Part shown: positions 1-5,295 of the stretch, in pieces
How the letters are laid out: the number at the start of each line of letters is the position of its first letter
How positions within the stretch are numbered: position 1 is the first letter of the stretch
Assembly (NCBI GenBank): GCA_029858545.1
Contig: JAOUFA010000225.1
Coordinates: forward strand, 1 to 6,239
Origin: Betaproteobacteria bacterium
Lineage (GTDB): Bacteria; Pseudomonadota; Gammaproteobacteria; Burkholderiales; SG8-39
Length of the DNA: 6,239 nt
Reading direction: 5' to 3'
Notes under the pieces: model-generated
The model's input: the letters and a program-made list of their open reading frames with translations, nothing else
What the model was told of the DNA's origin: nothing
Databases searched by the model: none
Program-made: the position numbers and the translations under genes

Positions 1-345
1 GAAATCACTCACGGACGCGGCTACGATCATATCGTCGAAGTGGGCGGCGAAAAGACCCTGCCCCAGTCACTCCTGTGCATACGCCCGGGCGGGACGATTT
101 CGCTGATCGGCGTGCTGAGCGGCGGAAATCTCAGCGCGCAACTCGGTCGGGTCGTGACGCGCCAAGTGAGGCTGCAAGGCATTACCGTCGGACATCGCGA
201 CGGCTTTGAGGCGATGACGGCCGCGCTCGAACAACACCGGTTGAAGCCGGTCGTCGATCGGGTGTTCGAATTCGAAGCGCTGAAGGAGGCGATGGACTAT
301 CTCAAAAGCGGGGCGCATTTCGGGAAGGTGTGCATCAGGCATTAG
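1..345 (+). CDS. Zinc-type (MDR) alcohol dehydrogenase, C-terminal part
   Basis: This is the 3' part of a medium-chain dehydrogenase/reductase that oxidises an alcohol or reduces an aldehyde or ketone with NAD(P)(H) in the cytoplasm. The reading frame is open from base 1, giving 114 visible residues, so roughly two thirds of a ~330-340 residue protein, including the catalytic zinc ligands, lies outside the window. What is seen is the second half of the Rossmann fold: a GRGYDHIVEVGG segment near visible residues 5-16, the PGGTISLIGVLSGG strand-turn at about 31-44, then the C-terminal return to the catalytic domain ending in HFGKVCIRH. This pattern is typical of the proteobacterial 'NAD(P)-dependent alcohol dehydrogenase' group. 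The substrate cannot be told from this part. The SDR gene follows on the same strand after 129 bp, so co-transcription is possible but not shown. Confidence 0.88.
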   Translation, partial: EITHGRGYDHIVEVGGEKTLPQSLLCIRPGGTISLIGVLSGGNLSAQLGRVVTRQVRLQGITVGHRDGFEAMTAALEQHRLKPVVDRVFEFEALKEAMDYLKSGAHFGKVCIRH

Positions 346-464
346 CGTTGTTGCGTCAGCCCCTGGCCGCCAGCATCGGGATCAGGGTTTGGTTTCATGC
401 TGAGGGGACCGACATACGGCCCGATCGGCGCGGCACTCGCCATCGCGCCGCTGCTTCAGGAATC

Positions 465-472
465 GGGGAGGA
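465..472 (+). promoter_or_regulatory. Ribosome binding site of the SDR gene
   Basis: GGGGAGGA ends two bases before ATG 475 and is the only purine-rich Shine-Dalgarno-like stretch near a candidate start. It supports ATG 475 over the in-frame ATG at 397, which has no such motif and would add 26 residues ahead of the beta strand that normally opens an SDR. Confidence 0.6.
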
Positions 473-474
473 AC

Positions 475-1227
475 ATGAGCTTCATCTTCACAGGCAAGAA
501 AGTCCTGATCACCGGCGCGAGCCGCGGCATCGGCCGGTCGATCGCGTTGGGGTTCGCCGCGGCCGGCGCCGACGTGGCGATCTGCGCGCGCGGCGCGGAC
601 AAACTCGCCGAAACCGAAGGCGAACTCAGGCGTCATGGCGGCATGGTGCACGCAGCGACCTGCGATCTCGCCGACGGTGACGCGGTGACACGCTTTGTCG
701 CAGTCGCCGCACAAGCACTCGGCGGTATCGATATCCTGGTGAACAACGCCTCGGGCTACGGCCTGGCGGACGACGAGGCGGGTTGGCGCGCGAGCATCGA
801 AGTCGACCTCCTCGCAAGCGTGCGCGCCTCGCGCGCCGCCCTGCCCTTCATGGAGCGCGCCGGGGGCGGCGCGATCGTCTACATTTCCTCGATTGCCGGC
901 GTCGAACCGAGCGTGCGCACTCCGCCCTATGGCGCGGTGAAAGCCGCGCTGATCCAGTACACCATGACGCAGGCGGCGGCACTCGCAGCGAAGAAGATCC
1001 GAATCAATGCGGTCGCGCCCGGATCGATCGAATTTCCCGGCGGAGTATGGGATGTGCGCAAGCACGACGCGCCCGCCGTGTACGAACGCACGTTGCGCAG
1101 CATCCCTTCGGGACGTTTCGGCCAACCCGGGGAAATCGCCAACGCGGTGCTGTTTCTCGCGAGCGACCTGGCAAGTTGGATCACCGGGCAAACGCTTGTC
1201 GTTGATGGCGGACAAACGCTGACCTGA
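475..1227 (+). CDS. Short-chain dehydrogenase/reductase (SDR), FabG-like
   Basis: A classical SDR of 250 residues, the usual family length, expected to be a soluble cytoplasmic NAD(P)(H)-dependent oxidoreductase. Seen: the cofactor loop TGASRGIG at residues 13-20, D64 after the third strand, NNAS at 90-93, catalytic S139, and the YxxxK pair Y152/K156, followed by the APGS turn and the C-terminal VVDGG motif. R17 and R39, with no acidic residue closing the second strand, suggest NADP(H) preference (inference). The position that usually holds the fourth catalytic residue, an Asn before Leu in helix 4, is Asp here (D111 in VDLLAS), a variant that needs alignment to judge. The product could be a 3-oxoacyl, hydroxysteroid or other ketone reductase; the sequence alone does not say. 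It follows an MDR dehydrogenase on the same strand, consistent with a catabolic pair. Confidence 0.93.
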   Translation: MSFIFTGKKVLITGASRGIGRSIALGFAAAGADVAICARGADKLAETEGELRRHGGMVHAATCDLADGDAVTRFVAVAAQALGGIDILVNNASGYGLADDEAGWRASIEVDLLASVRASRAALPFMERAGGGAIVYISSIAGVEPSVRTPPYGAVKAALIQYTMTQAAALAAKKIRINAVAPGSIEFPGGVWDVRKHDAPAVYERTLRSIPSGRFGQPGEIANAVLFLASDLASWITGQTLVVDGGQTLT

Positions 1228-1240
1228 AGTCAATCGCAAC

Positions 1241-1294
1241 GAGGGGCCCCCCGTGCTCCCCGAGGATACGAGGGGGCATCTCCTCGTGCTCCCC
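1241..1294. repeat. Imperfect GC-rich tandem repeat between convergent genes
   Basis: Two copies of a unit that starts GAGGGG and ends GTGCTCCCC lie head to tail (about 1241-1261 and 1270-1294). The exact shared core CGTGCTCCCC occurs at 1252-1261 and 1285-1294, 33 bases apart; the units differ by a few inserted bases. No function is assigned. It may be a local duplication within the terminator region of the two facing genes. Confidence 0.45.
1267..1288. terminator. Hairpin between convergent genes, possible bidirectional terminator
   Basis: Bases 1267-1275 pair with 1280-1288 to give a 9-bp stem (seven Watson-Crick and two G-T pairs) closed by a GCAT tetraloop. It lies about 40 bases after the stop of the rightward SDR gene and about 19 bases after the stop of the leftward small membrane protein gene, where a shared terminator would be expected. 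Neither side has a run of T, so it is not a textbook intrinsic terminator; it may assist Rho-dependent termination or protect 3' ends. Confidence 0.35.
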
Positions 1295-1306
1295 GGGCCT
1301 AGCGGG

Positions 1307-1492
1307 TCAGCGGCCTACCGACAGCATCGCGAGCAGCAGGAACGCGATCGCCGCCCCCTGTGCCACGACGCGTAGCATCATGAAGCGCGAGGCATGCGTC
1401 TCGTCGTAGGCACCACCCTGCGCCATCGAACCAAGCCCCATCAACAAGGCCAGGACGGTAACGGCAAACGCGATCATCGCCAGCATTGTCAT
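1307..1492 (-). CDS. Small two-span membrane protein, HIG1-domain-like
   Basis: A 61-residue protein with two hydrophobic segments (about residues 2-20 and 43-58) joined by a short polar loop, GSMAQGGAYDETHASRF. The loop and the following MMLRVVAQG strongly recall bacterial members of the HIG1 (hypoxia-induced gene 1) domain family, small inner-membrane proteins linked to respiratory oxidases. The Arg and the Gln four residues after it (R38 and Q42, in LRVVAQG) fit the family motif, but the basic residue usually two positions before the Arg is Met here. The start was set at ATG 1492-1490 because GGAGGTG sits 5 bases upstream; starting at 1528 would add 12 polar residues ahead of the first span. 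No oxidase gene is in the window. An alternative is an unrelated two-span protein. Confidence 0.72.
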   Translation of the reverse strand: MTMLAMIAFAVTVLALLMGLGSMAQGGAYDETHASRFMMLRVVAQGAAIAFLLLAMLSVGR

Positions 1493-1674
1493 CGTCGCAC
1501 CTCCATGCGTCCTCTGTTGCCCTCGCATCGGCGCCGAAATGCACGCCGATACGCCAACATAATTCTTGGCACAGAGTGGGCGGGAATGGCAGCCCCGATC
1601 GCGCGTTTTCTTGATTCAGAGCAGGCTCTACCGACCCGTCGAACCGGAAAACTCCAGGCAATCGCCTTAGGGTC
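1493..1674. other. Intergenic region between two leftward genes
   Basis: These 182 bases separate the stop of the unknown 132-residue protein gene from the start of the HIG1-like gene. Apart from the ribosome binding site I see no clear hairpin or T-run terminator. An AT-rich patch at 1556-1565 reads AATTATGTT on the minus strand and could hold a -10 element about 65 bases before the HIG1-like start, but no convincing -35 accompanies it. The gap suggests the HIG1-like gene has its own promoter. Confidence 0.4.
1498..1504 (-). promoter_or_regulatory. Ribosome binding site of the HIG1-like gene
   Basis: On the minus strand GGAGGTG lies 5 bases before the ATG at 1492-1490. It is a near-perfect Shine-Dalgarno sequence and decides the start in favour of the 61-residue form. 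Confidence 0.7.
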
Positions 1675-2073
1675 TCAGGGTATCTGTATACGGCCACCGC
1701 CGGGCAGTCCTCCGCCCGGCGGCAAGCCGCCCTGCGGGACCACGATTGACGAGGCCGCCTGACGGCGCATTTCCTGGATCTCTTTCACGGTACGCTCGAT
1801 GGATTCCTTGGCATTCGGACCGAACTTGATCGCCGCGTCCTCAAGCGAATCGGCGTCGATTTCAAATACGATCGGAAGCGTTCCAACCGGCGTGACGATT
1901 TGCGTTTCACCGACGTACAGCACCGGACGGGATTTGTCAGGCGATCCGTCCTTTTTCACCGGCGTGAGCCGACGGACCGTACCGACCTTGCGGTCGGTGA
2001 ATACTTCCTCAAGATACAGGCTGGCGGGATCGATCTTCGGATCGACGCCGCGCATTTCCGACGATGGGGCCAT
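1675..2073 (-). CDS. Conserved-looking soluble protein of unknown function
   Basis: A 132-residue protein with no signal peptide or membrane span, so probably cytoplasmic. I do not recognise a named family, although the text reads like a conserved proteobacterial hypothetical protein. The visible layout is an N-terminal DPKIDPASLYLEEVFTDRKV segment (residues 11-30); a beta-rich middle with alternating hydrophobic residues (about 31-80) containing SRPVLYVGETQIVTPVGTLP; an amphipathic, charged helix with KESIERTVKEIQEMRRQAA at about 89-107; and a low-complexity Pro/Gly tail (about 114-128). The start ATG 2073-2071 is preferred because GGAG lies 7 bases upstream; ATG 2109 would add 12 residues without a comparable site. 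The gene is divergent from the large exported VIT/vWA protein and shares a 169-bp regulatory gap with it, so common control is possible but unproven. Confidence 0.75.
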   Translation of the reverse strand: MAPSSEMRGVDPKIDPASLYLEEVFTDRKVGTVRRLTPVKKDGSPDKSRPVLYVGETQIVTPVGTLPIVFEIDADSLEDAAIKFGPNAKESIERTVKEIQEMRRQAASSIVVPQGGLPPGGGLPGGGRIQIP

Positions 2074-2080
2074 AGCACGT

Positions 2081-2084
2081 CTCC
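2081..2084 (-). promoter_or_regulatory. Ribosome binding site of the unknown 132-residue protein
   Basis: On the minus strand GGAG lies 7 bases before ATG 2073-2071, a normal spacing. It supports this start over the in-frame ATG at 2109. Confidence 0.5.
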
Positions 2085-2094
2085 GTAATGATTC

Positions 2095-2108
2095 TGCAGA
2101 ACTCTGCA
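2095..2108. promoter_or_regulatory. Small inverted repeat, operator-like
   Basis: TGCAGA and TCTGCA form perfect 6-base arms around a 2-base spacer. The site sits between the candidate -10 and the ribosome binding site of the leftward gene, where a regulator could bind DNA. Short palindromes also arise by chance, so this is a suggestion only. Confidence 0.25.
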
Positions 2109-2124
2109 TGCTCGATAAAGCGGC

Positions 2125-2130
2125 ATTTTA
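2125..2130 (-). promoter_or_regulatory. Candidate -10 element for the leftward unknown gene
   Basis: TAAAAT on the minus strand resembles the sigma-70 -10 consensus and would place the transcript start about 40-45 bases before ATG 2073. The hexamer 17 bases further upstream (GATCTG) is a poor -35, so the call is weak. Confidence 0.25.
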
Positions 2131-2242
2131 CCAGCGCCGCAGTGGTGCAGATCGGGATTTCGCCGCGCCGTTGTCCCGCCCTTTAACCCTTTTTTCAGCG
2201 CCGCGCGTTTAAGCCCATATCGCCCATCCATACGGAACCGAC

Positions 2243-5197
2243 ATGCCTTCACCGACCCTTGTACGTATTCGCCACGCCGCCGCCCTCGCCGTGCTCTTGC
2301 TGCCGCTTCACGCGCCAGGCCAGAACGCGACCGTCCAGCGCATTGCGCCACCGCCATTGCGCCCACCGCTACTGCGAATCGCCTCCCCGGCTGAACGCCC
2401 GGTAACGCTTCAATCGCTGCGCGTCGATACGGAAATCGCAGGCAGCCTTGCGCAAACCGAAATTGAAATGACTTTCCTCAATCCGAACCGGCGCATCCTA
2501 GAAGGTGAACTGCAATTTCCGCTCCTCGACGGGCAGCGCATCGCCGGATTCGCAATGGACATCGACGGCACGCTGCGCGACGCGGTGCCGGTCGACAAAG
2601 CGCGCGGGCAAGCCGTCTTCGAGGACGTCACGCGTCAGCGAGTCGATCCGGCGTTGCTGCAAGCCACGCAGGGCAACAACTTCAAGTTGCGCGTGTATCC
2701 GCTGTTGCCGGGCAAGACCAAGACGATCGTGCTCCGCATCGCCGAGACCGTCGGCTCGGACGCCGGGCGGAGAATCCATCGTCTCGCGCTGGACTACGCT
2801 ACTGCATCGCGGGTCTTCACGCTGCGAATCAAAGTGCACGGCGCGGCGGCAGCGCCCCGCGGGTCGGCACGCGCGCTGGGCGAGGTGTTGTTTCGCCGCG
2901 CGGGCGATGCCTGGCTAGCCGAACTCGAGCGCCGTAACTTCTCCGCGAGCGGAGTGCTCGAACTCGAACTCCCTGCTTCGGTCGGGGAGATGGTGCACAC
3001 CGAGGAGCGCGGCGGCCGTACATACTTTCACGCCGAGGTACCCATTCAAACGCTCCTTGCGCCGCGCGCCGCGCCGGGCAAGGTCGCGCTCGTCTGGGAC
3101 AGTTCGGGATCGGGTGCCGCGCGCGAACACGCCCGCGAGTTCGCGTTGCTCGACGCCTATTTCCACTGGATGAAGAACGGCGAAGTGCGGCTCACGCGGC
3201 TGCGCGATATTGCCGAGCCGGAACAAGTCTTTCGCATCGCGGATGGCGACTGGAGCGCTCTGCGCCGCGCACTCGAAGCCACTGAATACGACGGCGCAAC
3301 CGCCCTCGGCGCCTACGCTGATGCGCACGACGCCGACGAATGGCTGGTCTTTACAGACGGCCTCGGCAACTTCGGCGAAGGACGTTTCGATGCGCACGGC
3401 AAGCGCGTCTACGCGGTGTCCGCGGCGCTCAGGGCCGACCACGCCACGCTGCGCGGAATCGTCGCCGCGGGTGGCGGACGCACGATCGATCTCCTGCGCG
3501 AGTCCGGCACCCAAGCAGCGCGCAAGCTCACGCATGACAGTACGCGCCTGCTCGACATTCAGGCCCTGGGGGCGGCGCAAGTCGTCACCGATTCGCGTTT
3601 TCCGACCAACGGGCGCATCACCCTCGCCGGAGAGCTGCTGGAAAGGGACGCGCGCCTCCAACTCGATTTCGGCGTGCCCGGCCAACACGCGCGCCGGATC
3701 GAACTCCGCTTACGCGCGGCGGCCCGGTCCGGCAGACTTGCCGCGGCACGCTGGGCAGCGCTGCGCATTGCTGAACTGGAAACCGATTACGAGCTCCATC
3801 GCGCGGAAATCGCGCGCATCGGGAAGTCGTTCGGCCTGGTGACGCGCGAGACCTCGCTTATCGTGCTGGATCGCGTCGAGGACTACCTGCGCTACGAGAT
3901 CGTCCCGCCTACCCCGCTGCTCGCGCGATTCGAGCAATTGCGCGTCAGCGTGATGCAGCGTCGTGATGCCGATCGCCACAATCACCTCGAGCGCATCGTC
4001 AAGCTGTTCGAGGAAAAACAGAGGTGGTGGAACAGGGAATTCCCCAGGGAAGCGCGCCCCGCGGCGATCGCGCCCCGACCCGAGGCGCAAGTTGCGCAGC
4101 AGGGAATGTTGCAGGAAAGACTCGGGGCGCAGGAAATGCGTCAGCGTGACGCCGCGAGCGTGCAGCGGGAATCGCGGTCGATGGCGGCACCGGCCGCGGC
4201 CGCGGAGCGCGCCGCGGGCGCTGCCAGTGCCGGCTATTCCGCACGCGCAAACCTCACGAAGAACGACGGCTCCGCGTCCGCAGACGGCGTGGCACGCATT
4301 CGACTCAAACCCTGGACCCCGGACGCGCCCTATGCACGCCGCATGAGAGAAGCCAGCGCGGACAAGGCCTATCGCGTCTACCTCGACGAGAAACCGGACT
4401 ACGCCAACTCCACCGCCTTCTATCTCGACGCCGCCGATCTGCTGTTCGAAAAAGGACTGGACGACCTCGCGATCCGCGTGCTCGGCAACCTCGCCGAAAT
4501 GGACCTGGAAAACCGCCATGTGCTGCGCGTGCTCGGCTATCGGCTCGTGCAGGCCAGGCGCCCGGCGCTCGCGATCCCGGTGTTTCGCAAAGTGCTTGAA
4601 CTCTCTCCCGAGGAACCGCAGTCGTATCGCGACCTGGGGCTCGCGTATGCCGCTGACAAGCAGTTCCAGAAAGCGCTCGATTCACTCTACGAAGTCGTCA
4701 CCCGTCCCTGGCACGGGCGCTTTCCGGAAGTCGAGCTGATCGCGCTCGCGGAATTGAATGCCATCGCCGGCACGCCCGCTGCGAAAGTCGACACCCGCCG
4801 CTTCGACCCACGGCTCATCCGGAACCTGCCGCTCGATCTGCGCGCGGTACTCACCTGGGACGCCGACAACACCGACATCGACCTGTGGGTCACCGACCCG
4901 AACGGCGAGAAAGCTTTCTACGGCCACCGGCTCACCTGGCACGGCGGGCGCATGTCGCAGGACTTCACCGGTGGCTACGGGCCCGAGGAGTTCTCACTGC
5001 GCAAGGCGCTGCCCGGACGCTACAAGATTGAAGCGCAGTTCTATGGGCACCGCCAACAAATAGTCGCCGGGGCGACGACTTTGCAGGTGACGGTGCAGAC
5101 GCACTTCGGCACCGACGCGGCCAAGGAGGAACTCATCACGCTCAGACTCAAAGGACGTGGCGAGGTGGTATATGTGGGGGAGATAGTGATCGACTAG
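2243..5197 (+). CDS. Exported VIT-vWA-TPR-DUF2135 multidomain protein
   Basis: A 984-residue protein with a Sec-type signal peptide (R8 and R10, hydrophobic core at about 12-22, probable cleavage near residues 26-29), so it acts in the periplasm or outside. Domains in order: a VIT domain (about 48-170, with FEDVTRQRVDPALLQ and NNFKLRVYPLLPG); a von Willebrand A domain (about 280-440) with a complete MIDAS metal site, D286-x-S288-x-S290, T353 and D372; a segment typical of VIT proteins near 529-542 (FGLVTRETSLIVLD); an Ala/Arg/Gln/Glu-rich linker (about 600-668); TPR-like repeats (about 725-822); and DUF2135 (about 866-950), with acidic residues D873, D875, D878 and D880 and GGYGPEEF. VIT plus vWA is the core of inter-alpha-trypsin inhibitor heavy chains; DUF2135 is the family of E. 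coli YfaP. A role in metal-dependent protein or surface binding is inferred. The start is the only Met giving a full signal peptide. Confidence 0.88.
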   Translation: MPSPTLVRIRHAAALAVLLLPLHAPGQNATVQRIAPPPLRPPLLRIASPAERPVTLQSLRVDTEIAGSLAQTEIEMTFLNPNRRILEGELQFPLLDGQRIAGFAMDIDGTLRDAVPVDKARGQAVFEDVTRQRVDPALLQATQGNNFKLRVYPLLPGKTKTIVLRIAETVGSDAGRRIHRLALDYATASRVFTLRIKVHGAAAAPRGSARALGEVLFRRAGDAWLAELERRNFSASGVLELELPASVGEMVHTEERGGRTYFHAEVPIQTLLAPRAAPGKVALVWDSSGSGAAREHAREFALLDAYFHWMKNGEVRLTRLRDIAEPEQVFRIADGDWSALRRALEATEYDGATALGAYADAHDADEWLVFTDGLGNFGEGRFDAHGKRVYAVSAALRADHATLRGIVAAGGGRTIDLLRESGTQAARKLTHDSTRLLDIQALGAAQVVTDSRFPTNGRITLAGELLERDARLQLDFGVPGQHARRIELRLRAAARSGRLAAARWAALRIAELETDYELHRAEIARIGKSFGLVTRETSLIVLDRVEDYLRYEIVPPTPLLARFEQLRVSVMQRRDADRHNHLERIVKLFEEKQRWWNREFPREARPAAIAPRPEAQVAQQGMLQERLGAQEMRQRDAASVQRESRSMAAPAAAAERAAGAASAGYSARANLTKNDGSASADGVARIRLKPWTPDAPYARRMREASADKAYRVYLDEKPDYANSTAFYLDAADLLFEKGLDDLAIRVLGNLAEMDLENRHVLRVLGYRLVQARRPALAIPVFRKVLELSPEEPQSYRDLGLAYAADKQFQKALDSLYEVVTRPWHGRFPEVELIALAELNAIAGTPAAKVDTRRFDPRLIRNLPLDLRAVLTWDADNTDIDLWVTDPNGEKAFYGHRLTWHGGRMSQDFTGGYGPEEFSLRKALPGRYKIEAQFYGHRQQIVAGATTLQVTVQTHFGTDAAKEELITLRLKGRGEVVYVGEIVID

Positions 5198-5208
5198 GCG
5201 TCCCACCG

Positions 5209-5242
5209 CCGCATTCCGGCGGAGAGATTGCGCCGGATGCGG
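5209..5242 (+). terminator. Strong hairpin after the VIT/vWA gene
   Basis: Bases 5209-5220 pair with 5232-5242 in an 11-bp GC-rich stem with one bulged T and an 11-base loop, starting 12 bases after the stop codon. An alternative 6-bp hairpin (5206-5211 with 5217-5222) competes for part of it. No T-run follows, so it may stop transcription weakly, with Rho, or stabilise the 3' end. It separates the VIT/vWA gene from the downstream Tat-signal gene. Confidence 0.45.
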
Positions 5243-5285
5243 TCAAGGGTAGACTCATTGTTCAATTCATCGCACCAGCACTGTT

Positions 5286-5290
5286 AGGGA
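5286..5290 (+). promoter_or_regulatory. Ribosome binding site of the FAH-family gene
   Basis: AGGGA lies 5 bases before ATG 5296. The later in-frame ATGs at 5434 and 5446, which would yield a cytoplasmic enzyme without the Tat signal, have no good site before them. This supports translation of the signal peptide. Confidence 0.6.
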
Positions 5291-5295
5291 AATAC

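Larger units (their letters stand above)
2074..2242. promoter_or_regulatory. Divergent intergenic region with presumed promoters
   Basis: This 169-bp gap separates the starts of the leftward unknown gene and the rightward VIT/vWA gene, so both promoters should lie here. It is more AT-rich than the flanking genes, with a CTTTAACCCTTTTTT patch at 2181-2195. The rightward gene has only a weak purine stretch (GGAA, from 2234) before ATG 2243. No strong sigma-70 pair is visible for the rightward gene. For the leftward gene a -10-like element is listed separately. Confidence 0.5.

Noticed and set aside
397..474. Upstream in-frame ATG giving the SDR 26 extra residues
   Set aside because: No ribosome binding site precedes it, and the extra residues do not fit the SDR fold, which normally begins just before the first strand as it does from ATG 475.
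382..1239. Long open frame of 285 codons on the minus strand opposite the SDR gene
   Set aside because: It mirrors the high-GC SDR coding sequence, its residues are compositionally odd (rich in Arg, Ala, His) and it shows no recognisable motif. The plus-strand frame carries all SDR motifs.
1567..1582. Sigma-54-like site (TGGCAC with GG-N10-GC spacing) on the plus strand
   Set aside because: The -24 half is good but the -12 half lacks the TT before GC, and no rightward gene follows until 2243.
1299..1697. Open frame of 132 codons on the minus strand across the HIG1-like gene and the gap
   Set aside because: It overlaps the HIG1-like gene in another frame, begins inside the neighbouring gene and looks like random translation.
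2915..3688. Open frame of 257 codons on the minus strand inside the VIT/vWA gene
   Set aside because: It is an antisense shadow in GC-rich coding DNA. The plus-strand frame is continuous over 984 codons with clear domains.
3710..4519. Open frame of 269 codons on the minus strand inside the VIT/vWA gene
   Set aside because: Same reason: no motif, odd composition, and fully covered by the well-supported plus-strand protein.
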